This document shows positions 6,648 through 14,767 of a DNA stretch of 64,000 bases, one piece after another. The translations under genes and the position numbers were made by a program. This stretch comes from Prochlorococcus marinus CUG1416 (GTDB lineage Bacteria > Cyanobacteriota > Cyanobacteriia > PCC-6307 > Cyanobiaceae): positions 496,001-560,000 of the forward strand of contig NZ_JAAORM010000002.1 in NCBI RefSeq assembly GCF_017695965.1, given 5' to 3'. The first letter of the stretch is position 1. Each line of letters opens with the position of its first letter. The notes beneath the pieces are model-generated. The model was not told where the DNA came from, searched no databases, and worked only from the letters and a program-made list of their open reading frames with translations.

Positions 6648-7970
6648 TTATATGATTAACATAAAAATTAGTAGCGGAGCGGCAAATCTTACAAATGTTT
6701 TTCTGATAATATCTATATTGTTCATAACTTCTAAATTCTTAATCTCTGGAGGATATTTCAATATCACATTATCATATACGCTATAATTTTCGGTATTATT
6801 AATATTTTTCCAAGGTCTATCTTTCTCTTCAGACTTCTTATACCATTTCCAAAAGTAATTTATTATTCTATCTTCTCCCAATAACTTTATTTCATCTTTT
6901 TTTATAAATCCCAATTTGTGATTATATGTTTGTGTCTTTAAAATCATATAATCCTCATTAAATATCTTATAAAAAATCTTTCTTTGAGTCTCTTTAAATA
7001 ATATGAGGTTATTAAGTAGTTTATTTTTTAAAAATTTCCTATAGTGTCTTACTATTACTCTTGCTTTATTATTTCCTAGTGGAATATGATCTAAAACTTG
7101 TAAATATCGACATACCGAAGGATTTCCTTTATAAATTAATATCCTTCCTGGTGGAATGTATTTTATGCGGATAAATTCTTTTGAAGGATCATTTTTGTAG
7201 AAGTAAATACTTTCAATGAATTTGGGAGTAACATTAATTTTTTGTTTAAAACTAACAAGTACGTTTTTATTAACATCTTTATCTGGAATTGTATCCCCAT
7301 GAACCCAAAAAAGATGAAGTATATCTAAGTGATTTTCAATTATCCTTGACCAATCACATTTGAAGTCAACTAACACCTGTTCTGATACATAATCCTGATG
7401 TGAAAAGCCATTATCAGATAATTCGTAGTTACTTATAGGTGAGTCCTCACTTATATTATTTAAATCAGTCTCAGACTTTTTTGAAAAATGTACAAAAATA
7501 TATTCATCTTTTTCTAAAGCTTTGTATTGAGATAAATGTATTTTTTTTGCGTAGTTATCGTAGTTATTATCAATTATGTGGCTACAAGTTATTCTATCTA
7601 GATTTTGGCAACTTCCCTCAGATGAGAATTTAGCTCCGTGATATGGGCAAGTTATTACTCCATTTGATAATGTTCCTCCAAAAAAGGATGCACCTCTATG
7701 AGGACAAATATTTTTAATGCACCTTACATTTTCATGCTCATCTCTGTAAAGGACAAGAGGTTCATCATAGAGCGAAAAATAATGTAGCTTATTATTTTTT
7801 AGTTCTTTTGAAGGACAAATTGCATACCAACCAAATAAACCGATATTTAAATCTTTATGATTTTCTTTAATATCAAAAGAGTCAATTTTAATTACAGATC
7901 CTTTCTCAAAAGGCTTAAGAACGGTATTTAAGTCTTTAGATTTAAAAAAATTAATTTGTTTGTTTTCCAT
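6648..7970 (-). CDS. Rieske 2Fe-2S oxygenase of the pheophorbide a oxygenase / Lls1 type
   Basis: A 440-aa protein. The Rieske cluster ligands are seen in CPHRGASF and CPYHGAKF (about residues 85-110). The mononuclear iron site is suggested by ENHLDILHLFWVHGD (two His at the right spacing). A C-terminal hydrophobic helix (last about 15 residues) anchors it in the membrane. This layout matches the pheophorbide a oxygenase/Tic55/chlorophyllide oxygenase family. The substrate is unknown; pigment or aromatic oxygenation is plausible. First gene of an apparent three-gene operon. Confidence 0.85.
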   Translation of the reverse strand: MENKQINFFKSKDLNTVLKPFEKGSVIKIDSFDIKENHKDLNIGLFGWYAICPSKELKNNKLHYFSLYDEPLVLYRDEHENVRCIKNICPHRGASFFGGTLSNGVITCPYHGAKFSSEGSCQNLDRITCSHIIDNNYDNYAKKIHLSQYKALEKDEYIFVHFSKKSETDLNNISEDSPISNYELSDNGFSHQDYVSEQVLVDFKCDWSRIIENHLDILHLFWVHGDTIPDKDVNKNVLVSFKQKINVTPKFIESIYFYKNDPSKEFIRIKYIPPGRILIYKGNPSVCRYLQVLDHIPLGNNKARVIVRHYRKFLKNKLLNNLILFKETQRKIFYKIFNEDYMILKTQTYNHKLGFIKKDEIKLLGEDRIINYFWKWYKKSEEKDRPWKNINNTENYSVYDNVILKYPPEIKNLEVMNNIDIIRKTFVRFAAPLLIFMLII

Positions 7971-8126
7971 AAATTAATTTCTTTTTTTATTGACTAGTTA
8001 TCTATGGAAACTATAACCCAAGTAAATAATTAATTTCTTATAAAAATATAATTCTCTATTATTTGTAGCAATAATTATGTTGTTATTAAAAATTATGAGT
8101 CACTTATGTTCTTATTTTTCATTATT

Positions 8127-8321
8127 TCATGATTTTTGTATCTTTTGTAATTCTTTCAAATTTTTTATGTAATTATTAGCATCATCAATATTTTTGTGGA
8201 AATTACACTGACCGAGATAACAACCTATAAACCTTAAGAACTTTCTTTTACCACCACTAATTTCATATCTATGTATTGTTCCTCCATCAATAGGAGCATA
8301 TATTAATTCTGGTAAAGCCAT
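8127..8321 (-). CDS. Small hypothetical protein
   Basis: A 64-aa soluble protein starting MALPELIYAPIDGGTIHRYE, with two Cys in GCYLGQCNFHK and a helical C-terminus. It looks like a beta-strand-rich N-terminus plus helix. No family name is known to me. It has an ATG start and an isolated position between the Rieske gene and a gene-poor stretch. Confidence 0.55.
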   Translation of the reverse strand: MALPELIYAPIDGGTIHRYEISGGKRKFLRFIGCYLGQCNFHKNIDDANNYIKNLKELQKIQKS

Positions 8322-8680
8322 ATGTTTTAAAGCTTAATTGTTAATTAAACAATAATTCAAGCGCAAATACATTTCCATAGCTGAAGTAACATTTTTAATA
8401 ATTAATTTACTTATTTTGGATAATTATTTATTTAATTCAAAAGAAGCCTTGGTATTTATTTAATTTAGATATAAATTTTATATTAAGCCAAATATTATTA
8501 GACGCAATTTATGAATTTTCCTAAAAAGATCCAAACTTTATGAAAATCAGAGAGAGTTTTTGACTTCCAAAATATTTAATGTTTTTTATATTCAAATTTT
8601 TGATTTTTGTAATTTTTAATAAAATATATTCATTTTACTTTAATTCTAAATTATATTAAATTTTCAATTTATGAAATATT
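8322..8680. other. 359-bp stretch without a convincing gene
   Basis: Very AT-rich. Both strands were checked: the ATG frames near 8511 and 8539 (plus strand) close after about 7-10 codons. No tRNA-like fold, repeat or T-run terminator with a GC stem was seen. It presumably holds the promoter of the secreted-protein gene at 8681 and perhaps an unrecognised leader. Confidence 0.5.
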
Positions 8681-9022
8681 ATGATCAAAAGAATTTTTAC
8701 GATCTTTATTTTAACTTTGCTTGTTGTATTTAATAGTCCAGCTTACTCATTAGATACTTCGTCTAAATCCCTTGAGAAATATACTAAAAAGATTTCTAAT
8801 AAATTTACTAGAACTTTTTGCAACACAACCCAATTTGGTATTTCTAATGAAGGAGCTTTAGCTTTTGCTATTGGAGAAACTAATAAGGAATTTAAAAATA
8901 ATAAACTTAATAAGTTGATAGATTATTCTCTACTAAAAAATTCAATAGTTAATGGTTTAGAAAATAATTGCCAGATTTATGATTTTCCTATTAGTAGTTT
9001 AGAAAAATTAGAATTTGATTAG
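8681..9022 (+). CDS. Secreted/periplasmic conserved-type hypothetical protein
   Basis: A 113-aa protein with a clear Sec signal peptide (MIKRIFTIFILTLLVVFNSPAYS, cleavage expected after PAYS at about 23). The mature part has two Cys and alternating charged residues. No known catalytic motif. Marine picocyanobacteria carry many such small exported proteins; the role is unknown. Confidence 0.65.
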   Translation: MIKRIFTIFILTLLVVFNSPAYSLDTSSKSLEKYTKKISNKFTRTFCNTTQFGISNEGALAFAIGETNKEFKNNKLNKLIDYSLLKNSIVNGLENNCQIYDFPISSLEKLEFD

Positions 9023-9044
9023 AAATATAGAAATGGTAAAAGAC

Positions 9045-9227
9045 TTATTTTCTTCCTATCCAATCATTAGGTTTCTCCATCATCCACTCGAAAATACCTT
9101 TTGTATCGAGGTTTATAGATGCATAAACAAACATTATTGGAAATAGTAATATGACTGATCCAATAACGGCGATCTCTATTTTCCCAATCCCCATTTCGTT
9201 GATAGTTAATGCGAAATAGTTAATCAT
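9045..9227 (-). CDS. Small membrane protein
   Basis: A 60-aa protein with one transmembrane helix (about 17-36, EIAVIGSVILLFPIMFVYAS) and an amphipathic, Trp-containing tail (FEWMMEKPNDWIGRK). An internal Met at position 12 (MGIGKIE) is an alternative start. The tail recalls small photosystem-associated subunits, but I cannot assign it. Confidence 0.6.
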   Translation of the reverse strand: MINYFALTINEMGIGKIEIAVIGSVILLFPIMFVYASINLDTKGIFEWMMEKPNDWIGRK

Positions 9228-9395
9228 TACCTTATATAATTAAAGTTTGTTAATACATAATTTATAAAAAATTATTCACTCTTTTTATTTTTGATAAAAA
9301 ATCTTAATTGTTTATCGTGAAAGTTATTTGTATAAAGTACCTATTTTATTGAGGCATAATTTTTTATAATTTAAATATTAGATGATTATTCTTTA

Positions 9396-9545
9396 ATGGC
9401 TATGAATTATGAAATCATAATTTTTACTCCTTTTTTTATAGTATTTATTGGATTTATAGTTTTTTCAATTTTAAGGAAAAGAAAAAGGTCAGCTAAAAGC
9501 ATTTATAAATTAATAGATGATTTAGAAAAAAAATACATATATTAA
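9396..9545 (+). CDS. 49-aa small membrane protein
   Basis: ATG at 9396, TAA at 9543-9545. One transmembrane helix (about 8-27, rich in Ile/Phe) is followed by a strongly basic stretch (RKRKRSAKS) and a helical acidic/Lys end. The positive-inside pattern suggests N-out/C-in. No family is recognised. The composition fits neighbouring small membrane genes. Confidence 0.5.
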   Translation: MAMNYEIIIFTPFFIVFIGFIVFSILRKRKRSAKSIYKLIDDLEKKYIY

Positions 9546-9567
9546 AATTTTCTTATAAGGAAAAAGA

Positions 9568-9864
9568 TTAATCAAATTCTATCCCAACTTCTTCTTTTAA
9601 ATCTCTATCCAAATCTGGAAGATGTGGTTCAACCCAATGATCTTTGTTATCAATACCAGCTGCATTTATATATTTTATAATGTGCTGATCTACCTGTTTA
9701 TAAAGATCATGCAAATTTATATCCATACGAATGTCATGTGCAATTTCAGATACTTGTTTTTCAGTTAAACAATGATCGGGATGAAGTAAATCACAGCATG
9801 GTATTCTCCTCTCAATCAATTCATTTAGGTTGATTTTTATTTCGTAATCTTGATGAACAGTCAT
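9568..9864 (-). CDS. Conserved-type hypothetical protein
   Basis: A 98-aa acidic, soluble protein. Notable is the cluster CCDLLHPDHC (23-32) with Cys and His that could bind a metal, followed by helical KQVSEIAHDIRMDI. No membrane segment. The start is ATG at 9864. No family is recognised. Confidence 0.6.
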   Translation of the reverse strand: MTVHQDYEIKINLNELIERRIPCCDLLHPDHCLTEKQVSEIAHDIRMDINLHDLYKQVDQHIIKYINAAGIDNKDHWVEPHLPDLDRDLKEEVGIEFD

Positions 9865-9954
9865 AGGTTTATGGCTTTAAATTAATTCTAATTATGGTTT
9901 AGGTTTTGTATATCTTTAGTTAAGAAACAAAGTTTTTAAGTATTATTATTTAAT

Positions 9955-10104
9955 TTAAATAAGAAGATCTTCCAAGTCTTTATGGATATCATCATTCTCT
10001 TTTGGATTTTCTAAAGAGTAATCATCATCCAGTGAAGGTTCTTTTTTTGAAGTGTAGAAAAGATATCCAAGGGCGCCCAAAAGTAAGGCTGTTGGTAAAA
10101 TCAT
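9955..10104 (-). CDS. 49-aa small membrane protein with acidic tail
   Basis: ATG at 10104, TAA at 9957-9955. A short hydrophobic N-terminus (MILPTALLLGALGYLFYTS) acts as a signal anchor, followed by a soluble acidic tail rich in Asp (SLDDDYSLENP, ENDDIHKDLEDL). The good codon composition and acidic pattern support a real gene. The function is unknown. Confidence 0.55.
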   Translation of the reverse strand: MILPTALLLGALGYLFYTSKKEPSLDDDYSLENPKENDDIHKDLEDLLI

Positions 10105-10131
10105 TAGAAATTAATTGACATATTCCGAATA

Positions 10132-10167
10132 TAGTGCAACACTAATTGCAGTCAAGTGCTGAACTTT
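10132..10167 (+). promoter_or_regulatory. Operator-like repeats upstream of the RHH-like gene
   Basis: Two elements lie just before the ATG at 10181. The first is the palindrome TAGTG-CAA-CACTA at 10132-10144. The second is AAGTGCTGAACTTT at 10154-10167, which is nearly identical to the palindrome at 10590-10604 behind the same gene. The ten bases CAACACTAAT (10137-10146) also recur inverted at 10579-10588. This suggests a protein-binding region, possibly autoregulation. Confidence 0.45.
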
Positions 10168-10180
10168 AATTCATTTATAT

Positions 10181-10579
10181 ATGCCTACAAAGAAAAAAAG
10201 AGTTGGTTTTATTCCAAGAGAAGACGTCATGTTAATTATTGATAAATTGAGTATTGAGAATAATTTAAGTAATTCAAAAATAATCAGTATTTTAGTAGAG
10301 GAAGCACTCTCTAAAAGAGGTATTTTTAACAAAAAAACAGGTAAAGTAAGTTTGTTATATCAAGACATCCAAGATTCATCTCAATCCTTATCTGAAGAAC
10401 CTATTGATTTTAAAGATAATGAATCATTTACTATTAATACAAAATTAAGTAGTCATAAATATACTGGCAAAAAAAACCTTTTTAAACAAACAAATCAGGA
10501 GACTTTTGATTTGCAAACTTATAAAAAGTTCTTATCTTTCCTTAAATTTCAAGAAATGATGGATGAATTTAAAAATTGA
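10181..10579 (+). CDS. Putative ribbon-helix-helix-like DNA-binding protein
   Basis: A 132-aa protein. The basic N-terminus MPTKKKRVGFIPREDV followed by two predicted helices (MLIIDKLSIENNLSNSKIIS, ILVEEALSKRGI) resembles CopG/Arc-type ribbon-helix-helix proteins: a beta strand, then helix-turn-helix ending LVEEAL. The remainder (about 55-132) is low-complexity Ser/Lys/Asn with a helical end. The repeats on both sides of the gene would fit autoregulation. The assignment rests on pattern only. Confidence 0.6.
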   Translation: MPTKKKRVGFIPREDVMLIIDKLSIENNLSNSKIISILVEEALSKRGIFNKKTGKVSLLYQDIQDSSQSLSEEPIDFKDNESFTINTKLSSHKYTGKKNLFKQTNQETFDLQTYKKFLSFLKFQEMMDEFKN

Positions 10580-10589
10580 TTAGTGTTGT

Positions 10590-10604
10590 AAAGTGCTGCA
10601 CTTT
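10590..10604. promoter_or_regulatory. Perfect 15-bp palindrome AAAGTGC-T-GCACTTT
   Basis: Seven-base arms around a single T, 11 bp after the stop of the RHH-like gene. A closely related sequence stands in front of that gene (10154-10167). There is no following T-run and the loop of one base is too short for an RNA hairpin terminator, so a DNA-binding site is more likely. Confidence 0.5.
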
Positions 10605-10711
10605 GCGTTATGTTGAATATGTATTTATTGATTTGAGAGCTAACTACTAAAAATCATTTATTCCCATTTTTAAATTCCTGAAATCAATTAATCCATAAAA
10701 ATTAATTTATT

Positions 10712-11032
10712 ATGAAATCATCCTTTCCTATTTTATCTATAAATCTATTACCTCCTGAAAAGTTATATTGCAACTTTAATTATTGGAGCTCTTTGTTCTC
10801 TCAGGATATGCAAATTCTATGGGATAGAGCTCATGGAGTTCCATTAGAAAAACTCCCCAAAGGGGTTTCTGATATGATTTTCCCGTATTTATTGCTAGCA
10901 CTTTCTGACTATAAGACTTCTCAATTAAATCATATGAATGGGATAGGATTAGATAATCTATTAACCCTTTGGTTTGATAAATACTTATTGAATAAAAATG
11001 GATATTTCGAATTAATAAAAAATAATTATTAA
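10712..11032 (+). CDS. Conserved-type hypothetical protein
   Basis: A 106-aa soluble protein rich in Leu, Trp and Tyr (NYWSSLFSQDMQILWDRAHG in the first half). No signal peptide, Cys pair or known motif. ATG start, isolated gene. I do not recognise a family. Confidence 0.55.
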   Translation: MKSSFPILSINLLPPEKLYCNFNYWSSLFSQDMQILWDRAHGVPLEKLPKGVSDMIFPYLLLALSDYKTSQLNHMNGIGLDNLLTLWFDKYLLNKNGYFELIKNNY

Positions 11033-11528
11033 AAAAAATTCTTACATAAACAATTAGATCAATATTAGGAACTTTGATTACTTAATCAATATATTTTTAG
11101 TGATTCTTTTTAAATTGGCACATAAATAATCTTGCTATAAATTAATTAAATGGTTTGTCGATGATTTCTTTAAATTTCTTTTTAGAAAATTTTTGTATTG
11201 TCGTTTTGATAATACTAATCAGGAGAGATATTAAATTAAGAAGATTAAGATAAATGAAAATTAATTCAAAGACTTTGAGTTTAATTTTAAATCTATTATT
11301 TTTTTTGATTATATTTGTTATTTAATTTTTTAGTATTTGCTAATTTATTCTTTAAATATTTAAAGCTATTTTTAAAAATTTCTTTAACAAAATACTAAAA
11401 TAAATAGAAATTACATTTTAAAAATAAAGAAGCATCTGTTTTCACTTTTCTGAGGAATTATTTTCATTTGTATATTTTGTTGACTTTTATTGTTGATGCG
11501 ATGATAATGACAAAAATAAATTTTAATT
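11033..11528. other. Gene-poor AT-rich stretch with one possible mini-ORF
   Basis: About 500 bp of extreme A+T. The only candidate is a 30-codon ATG frame at 11161-11253, listed separately. No tRNA, strong hairpin or repeat was seen. The promoter for the 57-aa ORF at 11529 must lie in its right end. Confidence 0.4.
11161..11253 (+). CDS. Possible 30-aa membrane peptide
   Basis: ATG at 11161, TAA at 11251-11253. The translation has a hydrophobic centre (FCIVVLIILI) followed by a very basic end (RRDIKLRRLR), the pattern of a single-pass inner-membrane peptide. The frame is short enough to arise by chance in AT-rich DNA, so it is uncertain. Confidence 0.3.
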   Translation: MISLNFFLENFCIVVLIILIRRDIKLRRLR

Positions 11529-11702
11529 GTGAATCCTCTTTCAGATACTTTTGATGATTTTGTAGACGATCTACTTTCTTCGGATGTGGATTTATTGAAA
11601 GGTGAACTTGATTTTTTACTTATTCAACATATTTTCAATTCAATTGATTTAAAGGTTTTAAAAACATCTGAATCTAAAGATAACGATTCATTAGCGGCTT
11701 AG
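11529..11702 (+). CDS. 57-aa acidic small protein
   Basis: GTG start at 11529, TAG at 11700-11702. The translation starts MNPLSDTFDDFVDDLLSSDV and is strongly acidic in its first half, with a helical middle (LDFLLIQHIFNSIDLKVL). No membrane segment. Amphipathic acidic composition and codon use typical of the neighbourhood support coding. The function is unknown. Confidence 0.5.
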   Translation: MNPLSDTFDDFVDDLLSSDVDLLKGELDFLLIQHIFNSIDLKVLKTSESKDNDSLAA

Positions 11703-11709
11703 TTTTTTT

Positions 11710-11820
11710 ATGAAGTTTTTATATGAAAAAGTTTGGGTTCCTTTTTTTGGCTCCATTTTATCCAAATTTGTTTTTTTAATAGAAGGTAACAAGCCTGATT
11801 CTAAAAATAAGAAACAATGA
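11710..11820 (+). CDS. 36-aa small protein
   Basis: ATG at 11710, TGA at 11818-11820, 7 bp after the preceding ORF's stop, so possibly co-transcribed. The sequence begins MKFLYEKVWVPFFGSILSKF and ends in a basic tail (NKPDSKNKKQ). It could be a membrane-associated amphipathic peptide. Uncertain because of its size. Confidence 0.4.
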   Translation: MKFLYEKVWVPFFGSILSKFVFLIEGNKPDSKNKKQ

Positions 11821-11964
11821 GATCAATTACTTTTTCTTCTTCATAAAGTGTCTTTAAATACATAATTAAAATCAATATATATTGATAACAACAAAAGATA
11901 TACTTTTTATTTATAAACACATGCATTGTTGAAATATAAACCAATTGCTTTTTAGCAAATTAAA

Positions 11965-12144
11965 ATGATCAAAAATAATTCCTTGAAGCCATATACTGTT
12001 CATTATCGTGACTTTCAAAATATAAGATTAGAAAATTGTTTTTATGCTTTTGATGCTTACGAAGCTAGAACACTAGCGATGGAATTTAATAAGTATATTA
12101 ATGAACATCCAAACAGTATTGACCTTATAAGATGTGAAAATTAA
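11965..12144 (+). CDS. 59-aa conserved-type small protein
   Basis: ATG at 11965, TAA at 12142-12144. The protein contains YTVHYRDFQNIRLENCFYAF (10-29) followed by the helix DAYEARTLAMEFNKYINEHP, a well-balanced sequence that looks like a folded beta-alpha mini-domain. The stop abuts an inverted repeat shared with the convergent urtE. Function unknown. Confidence 0.55.
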   Translation: MIKNNSLKPYTVHYRDFQNIRLENCFYAFDAYEARTLAMEFNKYINEHPNSIDLIRCEN

Positions 12145-12167
12145 TTAAAATTACTAAGTAATTTTAA
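12145..12167. terminator. Inverted repeat between the 59-aa ORF and urtE
   Basis: TTAAAATTAC-TAA-GTAATTTTAA: perfect 10-bp arms with a 3-nt loop, placed exactly between two convergent genes. The stem is AT-rich and the T-run after it is poor, so it is at best a weak bidirectional terminator. Confidence 0.4.
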
Positions 12168-12180
12168 AGAAATAATTTAT

Positions 12181-12891
12181 TTAAACACTTAAGAATTTGT
12201 CAATAACTGCTTGACTTAACTCACTAGTATTCCCGCTCGCAACAATGCCTCCGCGTTGCATAGCATAATATCTATCGGCTTGTCTTACAAAATGCAAGTG
12301 TTGTTCAACTAATAAAACACCAATTCCTGTATCTCTAATTATCTGATTAATTGCATTTTCAATGTCTAAAACTATATTGGGCTGAATACCTTCTGTTGGT
12401 TCGTCAAGTAATAGAAGTTGAGGTTTGCCCAGCAATGCTCTTGCAATAGCTAGTTGCTGTTGTTGGCCTCCACTAAGATCACCTCCTTTCCTTTGTAAAA
12501 AATCTTTTAGGATTGGGAAGAGATCATAAATAAATGAATCTATTTTCTTATTCTTAGATAATCCACCTGGCAGAGACTCCATTCCTAACATAAGATTCTC
12601 TTCAACTGAAAGATATGGAATAATTTCTCTCCCTTGAGGTACGTAAGCCATTCCTTTCCTAGCTCTCTGATGAGGGGCGTTTCTATTTATATTTTCACCA
12701 ATCAAATAAATATCGCCTTTTTTTTGTTTTAACAAACCAATAAGTGATTTCAATAAAGTTGTTTTGCCCACTCCATTTCTACCAATTAAACAAACCATTT
12801 CTCCTGATTTAACATTTAAATCTATATCTCTGAGAATATGGCTCTCGCCATAATAAGTATTTAATGATTTAATTTCCAATAAATTTTTCAT
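12181..12891 (-). CDS. urtE: Urea ABC transporter ATP-binding protein UrtE
   Basis: A 236-aa LivF-type ATPase: Walker A GRNGVGKTT, signature LSGGQQQQLAIARALL, Walker B LLLLDEPTEG, H-loop VEQHLHF. It pairs with UrtD to energise uptake through the UrtBC channel. Last gene of urtABCDE, 2 bp after urtD. The gene order and urease neighbours settle urea rather than branched amino acids as the substrate. Confidence 0.95.
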   Translation of the reverse strand: MKNLLEIKSLNTYYGESHILRDIDLNVKSGEMVCLIGRNGVGKTTLLKSLIGLLKQKKGDIYLIGENINRNAPHQRARKGMAYVPQGREIIPYLSVEENLMLGMESLPGGLSKNKKIDSFIYDLFPILKDFLQRKGGDLSGGQQQQLAIARALLGKPQLLLLDEPTEGIQPNIVLDIENAINQIIRDTGIGVLLVEQHLHFVRQADRYYAMQRGGIVASGNTSELSQAVIDKFLSV

Positions 12892-12893
12892 AG

Positions 12894-13643
12894 CTAATCC
12901 TCAGGTCTTCCTAAATAAACGTCAATCACTTTTTTATCCTTTTGTATAGTGTCCATCGTCCCCTCACATAGTACTGTGCCTTGATTTAATACTGAAACAT
13001 TACTATCAAGTCTTCTTATGAATTCCATATCGTGGTCTATTACAACAACCGTATTTTCTCCCGATAAAGATTTTAATAAATCAGCAGTAAGATCAGTCTC
13101 TTCATCAGTTAAGCCTGCAACAGGTTCATCTACCAGCATTAAATCGGGCTTCTGTCCTACTAACATGGCTATTTCAAGCCATTGTTTTTGGCCATGAGAC
13201 AAAGATCCTGCTTTTGAATTGACTTTTTGAGATAAATTAACAATTTTCATAAGACGTTCAATCTCATCAAGCTGCTCATCTTTAATATTTTTATTTATTA
13301 GGTTCAAGGGACTTTTAGGAGTTGTTACTGATATTTCCAGATTTTCTTTAACCGTAAGATTTTCAAAGATTCTTGGACTTTGAAACTTTCTACCTACTCC
13401 AAGTTGAGCAATCTTATGCTCTTTTCGACCTATTAATGATTTCCCTTTAAAAATTACTTCCCCTTTTGTGGGCTTAACTTTTCCAGTTATTACATCAAGA
13501 AATGTCGTTTTGCCGGCGCCATTAGGTCCAATTACAGCTCTTAATTCTCCTTTAAGTAAATTCAGATTAAGCTTGTTAAGTGCTAAGAAACCTTCAAAAT
13601 TAACTGTAATATCAATTAAATTTAGGAGAGATTTATTATTCAT
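12894..13643 (-). CDS. urtD: Urea ABC transporter ATP-binding protein UrtD
   Basis: A 249-aa LivG-type ATPase: Walker A GPNGAGKTT, signature LSHGQKQWLEIAML (the LSHGQKQ form typical of UrtD), Walker B LMLVDEPVAGLTDEE, H-loop VIDHDMEF. The stop of urtC and the ATG here share one base, so translation is coupled. Works as heterodimer with UrtE on the cytoplasmic face. Confidence 0.95.
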   Translation of the reverse strand: MNNKSLLNLIDITVNFEGFLALNKLNLNLLKGELRAVIGPNGAGKTTFLDVITGKVKPTKGEVIFKGKSLIGRKEHKIAQLGVGRKFQSPRIFENLTVKENLEISVTTPKSPLNLINKNIKDEQLDEIERLMKIVNLSQKVNSKAGSLSHGQKQWLEIAMLVGQKPDLMLVDEPVAGLTDEETDLTADLLKSLSGENTVVVIDHDMEFIRRLDSNVSVLNQGTVLCEGTMDTIQKDKKVIDVYLGRPED

Positions 13644-14767
13644 TAATTTTCATCCTTATTATTAACTTCCAAGCTTGGATAGGTTTCAATTTTTCTTTTA
13701 AAACCAAATCTTTGAAGAAGATTCCTAGGGCCATCTCCTTGTATCCATCCTAAAACACCTTCTGGCAATGCTGTAACAACTAAAATAAACATTCCTCCTT
13801 GGATAAACATCCAGCTAGCAGGTAAAGCTTCACTTACCAGACTTTTTGCATAGTTAATTAAAACAGCTCCTAATATTGCACCCAATAATGTTCCTCTCCC
13901 TCCAACAGCAACCCAGATAACCATTTCTATAGAAAAGGGAACTGTCATGAATTGAGGTGATACTATTCCAGATTGAACAGTATATAAAGCTCCCGAAATT
14001 CCAGCGAGGCCTCCAGCTATAGAAAATATTATTGTCTTGAATATCACTGGATTGTATCCTGTAAACCTTACTCTTGGTTCATCATCTCGAATTCCTATAA
14101 GAATATTGCCAAATCTTCCTTTGACGACCCATTTTGCAAAAAACCATGCCGCTATTACAAGTATGGAGGTTAACCAAAAGAACATTCTTTGCATAGACTC
14201 AGAACCTACCATCTGACCAAATAGCAGGGTTACATCTGTTTTTAATCCATTTGTTCCGTTTATAAGTTTTTGTTGTCCATTAAAGAAGTTAAAGAAAACG
14301 AGAAGAGATGCTTGAGTAAGTATAGAAAAATATACGCCTTTGATTCTATTCCTGAAAACAAGAAATCCAATTAAACCTGCAACCAATGCAGGAATAATCC
14401 AAATAGCAAAGAATGTGAAAACTGGCGATCTAAATGGTTCCCAGAAAAAAGGTAATTTTTCTACGCCATATAAAGCAAAAAATTCAGGAATATTATTTGG
14501 AAATTCAGAAGAACTGGTTATTTGTAAATACATTGCTGCACAGTATCCACCGAGTGCAAAAAATATACCTTGTCCAAGACTTAATAAACCTGTATATCCC
14601 CAAATAAGATCAACACCAAGAGCAACTATGGATAAAGATAAGTATCTACCGAGAAGATTTAATCTGAATACAGGAAGTAGAGTAGGTGCTGCAATAATTA
14701 AGGCTATTAATATTATCCAAAATGATAATACTATTTTTTTATCGAATTTAATTTTACTTAGGGTCAT
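13643..14767 (-). CDS. urtC: Urea ABC transporter permease UrtC
   Basis: A 374-aa LivM-type permease with about 8-10 hydrophobic segments and the family EAA-like loop RVRFTGYNPVIFKTIIFSIA. The motif SLGQGIFFALGGY near residue 65 is typical of LivHM permeases. It overlaps urtB by one base (TAATG type junction). Forms the membrane channel with UrtB. Confidence 0.95.
   Translation of the reverse strand: MTLSKIKFDKKIVLSFWIILIALIIAAPTLLPVFRLNLLGRYLSLSIVALGVDLIWGYTGLLSLGQGIFFALGGYCAAMYLQITSSSEFPNNIPEFFALYGVEKLPFFWEPFRSPVFTFFAIWIIPALVAGLIGFLVFRNRIKGVYFSILTQASLLVFFNFFNGQQKLINGTNGLKTDVTLLFGQMVGSESMQRMFFWLTSILVIAAWFFAKWVVKGRFGNILIGIRDDEPRVRFTGYNPVIFKTIIFSIAGGLAGISGALYTVQSGIVSPQFMTVPFSIEMVIWVAVGGRGTLLGAILGAVLINYAKSLVSEALPASWMFIQGGMFILVVTALPEGVLGWIQGDGPRNLLQRFGFKRKIETYPSLEVNNKDEN

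Noticed and set aside
8078-8173. 31-codon plus-strand ATG frame
   Set aside because: Antisense to the 64-aa gene at 8127-8321 and of poor composition.
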